DNA of 64,000 nt, from positions 124,001 through 188,000 of the forward strand of contig NZ_JADZLT010000042.1 of assembly GCF_015904235.1 (NCBI RefSeq), in the 5' to 3' direction. Within the stretch, counting starts at the first letter, position 1. Each line of letters opens with the position of its first letter. The translations under genes and the position numbers were made by a program. Below the pieces are notes generated by a model that saw only the letters and a list, made by a program, of their open reading frames with translations, did not search any database and was not told the origin of the DNA. This document shows, in pieces, positions 26,873 through 34,722 of the stretch. The stretch comes from Methylobrevis albus. Lineage in GTDB: Bacteria; Pseudomonadota; Alphaproteobacteria; Rhizobiales; Pleomorphomonadaceae.

Positions 26873-27960
26873 TGATCGCGGGAGCGGCCGAATCGATCGC
26901 GGCGGATGTCGGTATGAGCGCCGCGGCGCCGCGGGCGATGCAACTCGTCTGCGAGGCGGTGCGCCGCGAGGCGGAGGGGGTGAAGACCTTCGTGCTGCGT
27001 CCCGCCGGCGGCGCGCCGGTCGCCTTCAAGGCCGGACAGTATCTGACGATCGCGGTTCCGGCGGGTGGATCAACGCTCTGGCGCAGCTTCACCATCGCGA
27101 GTTCGCCGGCTGATGCCGGCCGGATCGAGCTCACCATCAAGGCGCAGGACACCGGCCGCGCGACGCGCTGGCTGCACGACCACCTCGGCCCCGGCGCCGA
27201 GATCGAGGCGCGCGGGCCGTTCGGCGACTTCCACCTGCCTGATGCGTTTCCAAAGCCGCTGGTGCTGCTTTCGGCCGGCAGCGGCGCAACGCCGATGGCG
27301 GCGATGGCGCGGACGATCGCCGATTTCGGCCTCGACGTCACGCTCGACTACGTCCACTGCGCGCGCACCCCGGCCGACCTCTTGTTCCGGCCCGAGATCG
27401 ATGCGCTCGCCGCCGCGCGGCGCGGCTGGCGGACGCGGTGGATCGTCAGCGGCGGCGGGATCGCGCCGGGCGCCACGCTCGGCCGGCCGGATGCGGCGAT
27501 GCTCGCCCGGCTGGTGCCGGACCTCGGCAGTTCCGAGGTGTTTTGTTGCGGCCCCGCGGGCTTCATGGCCGCCGCGCGCGCGGCGTTCGACGCCGCCGGC
27601 GGGCTGCCCGCGGCGTGGCACGAGGAGGGCTTCGGCGAGGCGGTCGCGGAAGCGGCTCTCGCCGCGGTGGCAGCAGCACCCGCTCCCGAGGCGGGGTCGT
27701 TGCCGGTGCGCATCGAGCCGCGCGGGGTGGAGATCGCCGTCCGCGCCGGCGAGACCATTCTGGAAGCCGCGCTGCGGTCCGGGGTGCCGCTGCCGAGTTC
27801 CTGCCGCAAGGGCATGTGCAGCACCTGCCGGGTGCGCAAACTGTCCGGCGAGGTCGACATGCAGCAGGACGGCGGCCTGTTCGACGACGAGGTTGAGGCC
27901 GGCGACATCCTCGCCTGCTGTTCGCGCCCGCTTACTCCGCTCGTGATCGAGATCGCCTGA
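26872..27960 (+). CDS. Ferredoxin-NADP-type oxidoreductase with C-terminal [2Fe-2S] domain, GbcB-like
   Basis: The protein has 362 residues. A flavin-binding beta-barrel with RSFTIASS (71-78) and GPFGDF is followed by an NAD(P)-binding part (SAGSGATPMAAM, FCCGPAGFM) and a plant-type ferredoxin domain near the C-terminus with CRKGMCSTCRVRKL (C-X4-C-X2-C) and the distant fourth Cys in ACCSRP. It passes electrons from NAD(P)H via flavin and [2Fe-2S] to the Rieske oxygenase. The start overlaps the oxygenase stop; ATGs 15 and 23 codons in are possible alternatives. Its stop overlaps the next start. Confidence 0.88.
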   Translation: MIAGAAESIAADVGMSAAAPRAMQLVCEAVRREAEGVKTFVLRPAGGAPVAFKAGQYLTIAVPAGGSTLWRSFTIASSPADAGRIELTIKAQDTGRATRWLHDHLGPGAEIEARGPFGDFHLPDAFPKPLVLLSAGSGATPMAAMARTIADFGLDVTLDYVHCARTPADLLFRPEIDALAAARRGWRTRWIVSGGGIAPGATLGRPDAAMLARLVPDLGSSEVFCCGPAGFMAAARAAFDAAGGLPAAWHEEGFGEAVAEAALAAVAAAPAPEAGSLPVRIEPRGVEIAVRAGETILEAALRSGVPLPSSCRKGMCSTCRVRKLSGEVDMQQDGGLFDDEVEAGDILACCSRPLTPLVIEIA

Positions 27961-29210
27961 TGCAGACCCCCGACGCCGGCCTCAGCCTCGAGACGATCAC
28001 GGTCGGCGCCGGATACGACCCGGCGAGCGCCGGCGGCGCCGCGAAGCCTCCGGCCTATCTCACCTCCACCTTCGTCTATCCCTCTGCGGCCGCGGCGAAG
28101 GACCTGCACGCGGCGTTCTTCGACGGCGCCGCGACGACGGCGAAGGGCTGGATCTACGGCCGGCTCGGGCATCCGAACCTCGACATCGTCGAAGCGCGGC
28201 TCGCCGCCCTCGACGGCGCCGAGGACACCGCCTGCTTTGCGAGCGGCATGGCCGCCGTCTCCGCCGCGCTGCTGGCGCTGCTCGGCCCCGGCGACACCGT
28301 GCTGATGAGCCGGCCGATCTACGGCGGCACCGACGCGCTGATCGGCGGCGAACTGCCGCGTTTCGGCATCCGCGGCTTCGGTTTTGCCGACGGCTGCGAC
28401 GCGGACGCGATCCGGCGCGCGGCGGATGAGGCGCAAGCCGCCGGCCCCATCGGGCTGATCTGGATCGAGACGCCGGCCAACCCGACCGCGGCGGTGGTCG
28501 ACATCGCCCTCGTCGCGCGCATCGCCGACGAGATCGGGGTGGCGACCGGGCGGCGACCGCTGGTCGCGGTCGACAACACTTTTCTCGGCCCCTTCGTGCA
28601 GCGGCCGCTCGCGCACGGCGCCGACCTCGTGATGACGTCGCTGACGAAATATGCCGGCGGCCACAGCGACCTGCTCGCCGGGGGCTTGAGCGGATCGGCG
28701 GCGCTGATCGCGCGGCTGAAGGCGTTCCGGACGCTGGTCGGCTCCACCCTCGACGCACATTCGGCCTGGCTGCTGACGCGCTCGCTGGAGACGATGCACC
28801 TGCGCACCGAGCGGGCGGCGGCGAACGCCGCGGCGATCGCCGGCTTCCTCGCCGACCACCCGAAGGTCGCCTCCGTCACCTGGCTCGGGTTTCTCGGGCA
28901 GGGCACGCCGGCACGCGCCGCCTTCGAGCGGCAGGCGAGCGGCGCCGGCTCCACCTTCTCGTTCCGCATCCGCGGCGGCGAGGCGGAGGCGTTCCGGCTG
29001 CTCGACGCGCTGCAAGTTCTGAAGATGGCGGTGAGCCTCGGCGGCACCGAGACGCTGATCTGCCACCCGGCCTCGACCACCCACTACGCCGTGCCGCGCG
29101 CGCGGCGCGAGGCGGCCGGCATCGACGACGCCACCTTGCGGGTTTCCGTCGGCATCGAGGCCGCCGCCGACCTGATCGCCGATCTCTCCCGGGCCCTGGA
29201 GGCCGTCTGA
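27960..29210 (+). CDS. PLP-dependent cystathionine gamma-synthase / methionine gamma-lyase family enzyme
   Basis: The protein has 416 residues. Family features in order: YGRLGHPN (66-73, phosphate-binding Tyr/Arg), CFASGMAAVSAAL (92-104), ETPANPT (170-176), VDNTF with the cofactor Asp205, TSLTKYAGGHSD with the PLP lysine Lys230, and the C-terminal SLGGTETLICHPAST. These enzymes catalyse gamma- or beta-elimination or replacement on homoserine esters or thioethers, cystathionine or methionine, and require a free alpha-amino group. It is translationally coupled on both sides inside the amine-demethylation operon, which is odd for plain glycine betaine breakdown. One reading is that the final demethylated product is a homoserine derivative. 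Confidence 0.85.
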   Translation: MQTPDAGLSLETITVGAGYDPASAGGAAKPPAYLTSTFVYPSAAAAKDLHAAFFDGAATTAKGWIYGRLGHPNLDIVEARLAALDGAEDTACFASGMAAVSAALLALLGPGDTVLMSRPIYGGTDALIGGELPRFGIRGFGFADGCDADAIRRAADEAQAAGPIGLIWIETPANPTAAVVDIALVARIADEIGVATGRRPLVAVDNTFLGPFVQRPLAHGADLVMTSLTKYAGGHSDLLAGGLSGSAALIARLKAFRTLVGSTLDAHSAWLLTRSLETMHLRTERAAANAAAIAGFLADHPKVASVTWLGFLGQGTPARAAFERQASGAGSTFSFRIRGGEAEAFRLLDALQVLKMAVSLGGTETLICHPASTTHYAVPRARREAAGIDDATLRVSVGIEAAADLIADLSRALEAV

Positions 29211-30811
29211 TGAGCCAACGCATCACCGTCGATCCGAAATCGCTGGCCGGCAAGTTCGCCGCCCCCGAGGAACACGCCGACGTCGTGGTGATCGGCGCCG
29301 GCCCGGCCGGCCTCGCCGCCGCGCTCGAAGCCGCCGCGGCCGGGCTATCCGTAAAACTCGTTGACGAGAACCCGGTGTCGGGCGGCCTGATCGGCCTCGA
29401 CGTTCCGCAGTTCTTCGGCGGCCGCGCCGACGGCTCGGTGCAGGCGAAGGAGCGGATGGTGGAGCGCGTGCTGGCGCTCAACCCGGGCCTCGAGGCGGCG
29501 TTCGAGGCCGGCGTCGACGTCGCGCTCGGCACCTATTGCTGGGGCGCCTTCGTGCCGGGCCCGGCGCTGGAAAGCCTGCCGGGACCGGTGGTGGGCCTCG
29601 CGGACGAGGAGCGGGCCTGGCTCTGCGGCTTCGACCGGCTGATTCTCGCCACCGGCGCTCGCGACCTCGTGCTCGGCTTCGACGGCGTCGACCAGCCGGG
29701 GGTGATGGGCGCGCAGGGGCTGCACGCGCTGCTCCGCCGCTACGACGCCTTCGACGGCCGGCAGCTGGTGATCCTCGGGTCGGGCGATCTCGCCATCGAC
29801 GCGGCGGAAGCCGCGCTCGCCCGCGGCCTCGCCGTTGCGGCGCTGGTCGAGGTGGCCGACGCCCCGCGCGGCGATCCGGCCCGGCTCGCGGCGCTGGCGG
29901 CGGCAGGGGTCGATATCCTCACCAGCCACGTCATCCTGTCGGCGGTGCGCGGCAGCTTCGGCGTCTCCGGCGCGGTGGTCGCGCCGCTCGCGGATCCGGC
30001 GATGCCGCGCACGATCCCCTGCGACACGATCTGCCTGGCGCTCGGCCGGGTGCCGGTGGTCGACCTCGTCGATGTCGCCGGCGCCCGGCTGGTGCTTGAC
30101 GGTGCCCGCGGCGGCTTTGCGCCGGCGACGGCCGACGGCAGCGCGACCAGCCTCGCCGAGGTGTTCGTTGCCGGCGACTGCGCCGGGGCCGGGGCGGTGC
30201 TCGCCGGAGAAGCGGACGCGGCAGTGTCGGGGCGGGCCGCCGCGCGGGCGGCGATCGTCTCGCTCGGGCGGAACCCAGCCGCGTCGGATGTGGCGCCCGC
30301 GCCGACATTGCCGCAGGGTGCGGACGAACTCGCCTATCGCCGGCGCTGGATGGAGGCGCTGGTCGCCACCGGCGGCATGGCGCCGCCGGTCTGTCTCTGC
30401 GAGGAGGTGAGCCGCGGCGAACTCGTCGGCGTCGCGCCGCCGCGCTATCTCGGTGCCGGCGATCCCGGCCGCGACCTTGCCGCGTTCGCCGCCAAGGGCC
30501 CGCCGAGCCACGACCAGATGAAGCGTCTCACCCGCGTCACCATGGGCGCCTGCCAGGGCCGGCGCTGCCGCGAGCAGGTGGCGCTGACCATGGCGGTGGC
30601 GGCGGGCTGCGAGCTCGGCGCGATCCCGCTCGCCGGCTACCGCGCGCCCGTGCGGCCGCTGCCGCTCGGCGTGCTGGCGACGCTGGCCGAGACCGACGCG
30701 ATGGCGGCCGAGTGGGATGTCTGGTTCGGCATCCCGTCGCAGTGGGTGCCGTATGACGCGATCGGCACGCCGCGCGAACAGGAACTGATTGAATTCACCA
30801 TGCATATGTGA
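29210..30811 (+). CDS. FAD/[2Fe-2S] oxidoreductase, opine oxidase OoxA / HcnB-like alpha subunit
   Basis: The protein has 533 residues. The FAD-binding Rossmann motif is VVVIGAGPAGLAAALEAA (about 24-41), the second dinucleotide site is LVILGSGDLAIDAAEAA and FVAGDCAGAGAV is the usual flavin-family motif. The C-terminal part has a BFD-like iron-sulfur domain with CLCEEVSRGEL and GACQGRRC (two CxC/CX4C pairs). This architecture matches HcnB/OoxA subunits, which pair with a DAO-type HcnC/OoxB subunit; the next gene encodes such a partner. Together they would oxidise a secondary or tertiary amine, here probably an N-methyl group. Confidence 0.8.
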   Translation: MSQRITVDPKSLAGKFAAPEEHADVVVIGAGPAGLAAALEAAAAGLSVKLVDENPVSGGLIGLDVPQFFGGRADGSVQAKERMVERVLALNPGLEAAFEAGVDVALGTYCWGAFVPGPALESLPGPVVGLADEERAWLCGFDRLILATGARDLVLGFDGVDQPGVMGAQGLHALLRRYDAFDGRQLVILGSGDLAIDAAEAALARGLAVAALVEVADAPRGDPARLAALAAAGVDILTSHVILSAVRGSFGVSGAVVAPLADPAMPRTIPCDTICLALGRVPVVDLVDVAGARLVLDGARGGFAPATADGSATSLAEVFVAGDCAGAGAVLAGEADAAVSGRAAARAAIVSLGRNPAASDVAPAPTLPQGADELAYRRRWMEALVATGGMAPPVCLCEEVSRGELVGVAPPRYLGAGDPGRDLAAFAAKGPPSHDQMKRLTRVTMGACQGRRCREQVALTMAVAAGCELGAIPLAGYRAPVRPLPLGVLATLAETDAMAAEWDVWFGIPSQWVPYDAIGTPREQELIEFTMHM

Positions 30812-30819
30812 GGCTAAGG

Positions 30820-31980
30820 ATGGCAACGCTCGCAACGACCTCGGTGGTGGTGGTGGGTGGCGGCGTCACCGGCCTGTCGGCCGCGTGGTGGCTCGCCCGC
30901 ACCGGCGTCGACGTCATCGTCGTCGACAAGGGCATCGTCGGCTGGGAGGCCTCGGGCCGCAACGGCGGCGGCTGCACCCACTACAACAGCGCCCTCTTCC
31001 ACGAGGAGCAGCGGCTCTGGCCGCAGATGGACGAGTTGCTCGGCTACCCGACCGAGTGGCGCGGCCACCGCATCATCTTCGCGACCCGCGAACACCACCT
31101 CCACGCCTATCACCGCATGGGCGCCGAAATCGGCGGGCTCGGCTTCGACTGGGCGAAGCTCGATGGCGACGAGGTGCGCGAGATGGTGCCGCTCGCCGGC
31201 GACAACGCGCTCGGCGGCATCCACGTCAAGACCGGCGGCCACGCCAACCCGCAGCGTACCGTGCAGGCCTATGCGTTCGCGATCGAGGACCTCGGCGGCC
31301 GCATCCTGCAGCACACGCCGGTGCTGGAGCTGCTCGCAAAGGACACGAAGCTGACGGGCGTGCGCACCGCGGCCGGCGACATCCTCGCCGACCATGTCGT
31401 GGTGGCGGCGGGTCCGCAGTCCGGCCGGCTGCTCGCCGGCGTCGGCGTCCGCCTGCCGGTGACGGCGGCGCGGGCCGAGATGATCGTCACCGAACCGCTG
31501 CCGCTGATGCCGCGCGGCGGCGTCGACGGCAACGGGCTCTACGGCCGCCAGACGCTGCGCGGCAACCTCGCCTATGGCGGCGGGCCACACGAGTGGATCG
31601 ACCTGCCCGCCGACGGCGCGCCGCTCGCCCGCCCCGCCTCGCCGCTCGCCGCCCACCTCGCGCGCCGGCTCGCCGAGCTGCTGCCGAAGGCGGCGCATGT
31701 GCGGGTGATCCGCAGCTGGGCCGGGCTGATCGAGAACACGCCGGACGGGCGCCCGGTGATCGACCGCCCGGACAGCCACGACAACCTCACCATCTGCACC
31801 ATGTCGGCGGTCGGCTTCGGCCTGTCGCCGGCGTCGGGCCACGCGATCCGCGACCTCGTCGTCGAGGGCAAATGCTCCTTCGCCGACATCTCGAAATACG
31901 CGCTCAGCCGGTTCGGCAACATTCCCGACGACTGGGCCGAGCGAAAGGGCTGGGTGCCGCCGGGGCGGGCGGCGGCGTAG
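30820..31980 (+). CDS. FAD-dependent amine oxidase (DAO family), opine oxidase OoxB / HcnC-like beta subunit
   Basis: The protein has 386 residues. It opens with the FAD motif VVVVGGGVTGLSAAWWLA and has SGRNGGGCTHYN, a flavin-contact segment typical of sarcosine/opine oxidase beta subunits, then HANPQRTVQAYAFAIEDLGG and the C-terminal AVGFGLSPASGHAIRDLVVE. The ATG at 30820 is preferred over a GTG at 30808 because GAGG is spaced 6 nt before it. It lies directly behind the HcnB-like gene and is the likely catalytic subunit of a heteromeric amine dehydrogenase or oxidase. Exact substrate unknown; dimethylglycine- or sarcosine-type amines fit the context. Confidence 0.82.
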   Translation: MATLATTSVVVVGGGVTGLSAAWWLARTGVDVIVVDKGIVGWEASGRNGGGCTHYNSALFHEEQRLWPQMDELLGYPTEWRGHRIIFATREHHLHAYHRMGAEIGGLGFDWAKLDGDEVREMVPLAGDNALGGIHVKTGGHANPQRTVQAYAFAIEDLGGRILQHTPVLELLAKDTKLTGVRTAAGDILADHVVVAAGPQSGRLLAGVGVRLPVTAARAEMIVTEPLPLMPRGGVDGNGLYGRQTLRGNLAYGGGPHEWIDLPADGAPLARPASPLAAHLARRLAELLPKAAHVRVIRSWAGLIENTPDGRPVIDRPDSHDNLTICTMSAVGFGLSPASGHAIRDLVVEGKCSFADISKYALSRFGNIPDDWAERKGWVPPGRAAA

Positions 31981-32350
31981 GCGGGGTGAGGGGGGCTTCG
32001 CGTGACGGAGAGGGCGGTAGATCGAGGGTTTCAGCGGGCGGATCCTCACCGAGTGAGAAACGGACCGTTCGGTGGCCGTCTGCCATCGTCGGGGTCACTG
32101 CCCCTCCACGGTCATCGCCGGGCTCGACCCGGCGACCCACTAGCCTCGCCTTGCGGGACGTGTCTGCGTCGGCGAAAAGTCAGTTTTTTCCATAAGTTGG
32201 GGTATCCGGGCCGGCGAGGCTAGTGGGTTGCCGGGTCAAGCCCGGCAATGACGAATTGAGAGGTTCGGATCGACCGTTAAGCAGGGGCGATCCGTCGGCG
32301 GCCGCGGCCGGTTGCCCGGCGCAGTGCATACGTGATCCACAAAGGACAAT
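31981..32350. other. Non-coding gap splitting the amine operon
   Basis: No gene is seen. It holds the inverted-repeat element at 32111-32252, and otherwise low-information sequence including an AT-rich stretch with TTTTTT at about 32184-32189. The gap separates two flavoenzyme genes that are otherwise co-directional, suggesting later insertion of the repeat. Confidence 0.6.
32111..32252. repeat. Inverted-repeat element (GTCAT-GCCGGG type)
   Basis: Left arm 32111-32150 and right arm 32213-32252 are near-perfect reverse complements over 40 nt; each arm itself contains a CCGGG...CCCGG hairpin. Short palindromes of the form GTCATnGCCGGGCTnGACCCGGC are common intergenic repeats in alphaproteobacteria (from general knowledge). 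Inner part 32151-32212 has no gene. Confidence 0.85.
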
Positions 32351-33433
32351 ATGATGCCTGGCAAGGTGCTGGTGGTCGGGGCGGGGATCAATGGGCTCGC
32401 CACCGCGTGGGGACTGGTGCGGCGGGGCTTTGCCGTCGAGGTGTTCGAGCAGGGCCCGGTGCCGAACCCGGTGTCGAGCTCGCACGACGAGCACCGCGTC
32501 ACCCGGCACGGCTACGGCACCATGCACCGCTATGCGCGGCTGATGCCGGAGGCCTTCGCGGCCTATGACGCGATGTGGGCCGACCTCGGCCGCAGCCATT
32601 TTGCGCCGAAGCCGCTGATCGTGTTCGAGCGCGGCGCCACCGACTGGATCGACGCCTCCACCGCCGACATGGACGCGATGGGGATCGGCTGGCGCGAGGT
32701 CGACCTCGACCGGGTGGCGCAGCTCTACCCGATGCTGAACACGGACGGCATGACGCGATGCACCGAGATGGACGGCGCCGGCGTGCTGTTCCCGGTCCGC
32801 ATCCTCACCGACCTTGCGGTGCATCTCGCCCGGCGCGGGGTGGTGTTTCATGCGAACACGCCTGTCGATGCGGTGGATCCGGAGGCTGGGACCGTGACCG
32901 TGGGCGCGACGGTGCACGGCGGCGACCATGTCGTCGTGGCGGCGGGCGCCTGGGTGGCGCGGCTGGTGCCGGGGCTCGCCGGCACGGTGGTGCCGTCGCG
33001 GCAGGCGGTGATGTTCGTCGCGCCGCCGGTGGAGTTAGCTGCGGCCTGGGCCGATGCGCCGGTGTTCTTCGACCTCGGCGAGGCGAGCGGCACCTATACG
33101 CTGCCGCCCGAACCCGGCACGCGGCTCAAGATCGGCGACCACGTCTTCACCCGACGCGGCGATCCCGACGAGAGCCGGGCCGGCACGGACGCCGACGTGG
33201 AGCGGCTGATCGCGGCGGCGAGCGGCACCTTCCGCGACTTCCACCGCTACGTGCCGCTCGAGCGCAAGGCGTGCTTCTACACCGTCACCGACGACGAGCG
33301 CTTCATCGCCGAGCCGATCGGCGCGCGCGGCTCGGTGCTGTCGGCCTGCTCCGGCCACGGCTTCAAGCTCGCGGCGCTGATGGGCGACAAGGTGGCGGCG
33401 GGGATCGCGGCCGGAGAGCCGTACCGGCACTGA
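32351..33433 (+). CDS. Monomeric sarcosine oxidase / N-methylamino acid oxidase-like flavoprotein
   Basis: The protein has 360 residues. The FAD motif is VLVVGAGINGLATAWGLVRR (about 6-25), followed by SSHDEHRVTRHGYG, VVVAAGAWVARLVPGL and, near the end, KACFYTVTDDERFI, where Cys308 matches the residue that binds FAD covalently in monomeric sarcosine oxidase and N-methyltryptophan oxidase. C-terminal SGHGFKLAALMGDKVA is also family-typical. It would convert an N-methyl amine such as sarcosine to the primary amine plus formaldehyde and H2O2. It lies downstream of the amine operon, separated by a repeat element, and presumably performs the last demethylation. The start is the ATG at 32351. Confidence 0.85.
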   Translation: MMPGKVLVVGAGINGLATAWGLVRRGFAVEVFEQGPVPNPVSSSHDEHRVTRHGYGTMHRYARLMPEAFAAYDAMWADLGRSHFAPKPLIVFERGATDWIDASTADMDAMGIGWREVDLDRVAQLYPMLNTDGMTRCTEMDGAGVLFPVRILTDLAVHLARRGVVFHANTPVDAVDPEAGTVTVGATVHGGDHVVVAAGAWVARLVPGLAGTVVPSRQAVMFVAPPVELAAAWADAPVFFDLGEASGTYTLPPEPGTRLKIGDHVFTRRGDPDESRAGTDADVERLIAAASGTFRDFHRYVPLERKACFYTVTDDERFIAEPIGARGSVLSACSGHGFKLAALMGDKVAAGIAAGEPYRH

Positions 33434-33460
33434 CGGATCGGAGGCCCGGCGGGACGATGC

Positions 33461-34372
33461 TCAGGCGCGCAGGCGCGGCCACGTCCGTGGCAGCGCGCGG
33501 ACCGCCTCGGCAAGCCGCGCGGCGGCGCGGTCGCGGCCGGCGCGGATCAGGCGGCGCAGGGCGAGGCCGGCGTTCCGCAGCGTCCGCTCGATCGCCGCGT
33601 CGGAAAAGCGTGGCGGCGGCGCCAGCGCCAGCGCACGGTGCGCGACCAGCACCAGCATGGAGACGATGCCGAAGCTGATCAGCACGTCGGACGCAAAGTG
33701 GGCGCCGAACAGCACCCGGTTGACCGACACCGCGGCCGCCAGCCCACCGAGCGCCCAGGCGGCGGGTCCGCGCCAGAGCGGCGGCACCAGCAGCACCAGC
33801 GTCAGCAGCGTCGCCGCCCCAGCCGCCTCGCCCGACAGGAACGAGGCGCAGCGCACGGTGCACGCCTCGCCGATCTCCCAGACCGGCACATAGGTGTGGC
33901 TGCCGCCGAATTCGACGATCTGGTTCGGGCGCGGACGCTCGAACAGCGGCTTGGTGATGGCGTTGACGAGCAGGCCGGGGCCGAGCACCTGCATGACCGC
34001 GAGCAGCAGCAGCAGCCGCGGGGCGGCGCCGCACAGCGGCCGGCGCGGAAAGGCGACGTAGAGCAGCAGCCCGAGAGCGCCGAGGCTGCCGGTGAGTACG
34101 GGCAGGACCGAGCCGACGTCGCGCAGCACGTCCAGCGCCTTCACCGACCGCAGCGGAAAGCCGACGCCCTCGACGTAGAACAGGCCGGAGATCCAAAGAT
34201 CGAGGCCGGGGGCGAGGCGGAACAGCAGCGAACAGGCGAGGGTCGCGAGCGCGATCGCCAGCAGCGGCGTGCCCGCCAGCCGGCGGAGCCGCTGCGCAAT
34301 CATGCGGGCGATGGTGCTTAGCCGGCTTATCCAGTTGCCGCCGCCGGGTTCGGAAGCCTGCAAGCTCGTCAT
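33461..34372 (-). CDS. PAP2-superfamily membrane phosphatase (lipid A/lipid phosphatase-like)
   Basis: The protein has 303 residues. The start at 34372 follows GGGAGCGGGGA. Membrane segments include LLAIALATLACSLLFRLAPG, GSLGALGLLLYVAFP and LLLLLAVMQVLGPGLLVNAI. Phosphatase motifs: C1 KPLFERPRP (KX6RP), C2 SFLSGEAAGA, C3 RVLFGAHFASD (RX5HX3D). As in the protein at 16758, the C2 histidine is replaced by Glu. An ACTVRC cysteine pair precedes C2. It is the last gene of the ArnT-like/GT2/LAB_N operon, which makes a lipid A phosphatase role (LpxE/LpxF-like) plausible but unproven. Confidence 0.85.
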   Translation of the reverse strand: MTSLQASEPGGGNWISRLSTIARMIAQRLRRLAGTPLLAIALATLACSLLFRLAPGLDLWISGLFYVEGVGFPLRSVKALDVLRDVGSVLPVLTGSLGALGLLLYVAFPRRPLCGAAPRLLLLLAVMQVLGPGLLVNAITKPLFERPRPNQIVEFGGSHTYVPVWEIGEACTVRCASFLSGEAAGAATLLTLVLLVPPLWRGPAAWALGGLAAAVSVNRVLFGAHFASDVLISFGIVSMLVLVAHRALALAPPPRFSDAAIERTLRNAGLALRRLIRAGRDRAAARLAEAVRALPRTWPRLRA

Positions 34373-34431
34373 TCCCCGCTCCCTTGATCCGGTCTGCAGC
34401 CGCTTCTTCCGCACGCCGTCGCCGGCGCAGA

Positions 34432-34722
34432 TCAGGCCGGCTGCGGCACCGCGTCGTCGCGGCGGCGTTCGCGCAGCACGAAGTAGACGTTGCGGGCATA
34501 GATCAGCAGGCCCGCCGACTGGCCGGCGATGAACACGGGATCCTGCCGGTAGATCGCATAGGCGAGCAGCGTCGCGCCGCCGCCGATCGAGAAGAACCAG
34601 AACGCCGCCGGGATGATGCTGCGGCCGACGCGCTCGCTGGCGATCCACTGCACGATGAAGCGGGCCGAGAACAGCGCCTGGCCGAGAAAGCCGACGGCGA
34701 GCCAGAGGGTGGCGGGGCTCAT
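34432..34722 (-). CDS. LAB_N (lipid-A-disaccharide synthase N-terminal domain) membrane protein
   Basis: The protein has 96 residues and three likely membrane segments. It reads LWLAVGFLGQALFSARFIVQ, WIASERVGRSIIPAAFWFFS and IGGGATLLAYAIYRQDPVFI, the diagnostic pattern of the small LAB_N family. Such proteins often accompany GT2/GT83 glycosyltransferases in lipid A or undecaprenyl-sugar modification loci. Its function is not established. Its start overlaps the preceding glycosyltransferase stop by 4 nt. Confidence 0.9.
   Translation of the reverse strand: MSPATLWLAVGFLGQALFSARFIVQWIASERVGRSIIPAAFWFFSIGGGATLLAYAIYRQDPVFIAGQSAGLLIYARNVYFVLRERRRDDAVPQPA

Noticed and set aside
30808-30819. GTG start for the DAO-type subunit overlapping the previous stop
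   Set aside because: The ATG at 30820 has a properly spaced GAGG and gives the normal N-terminus of the family.
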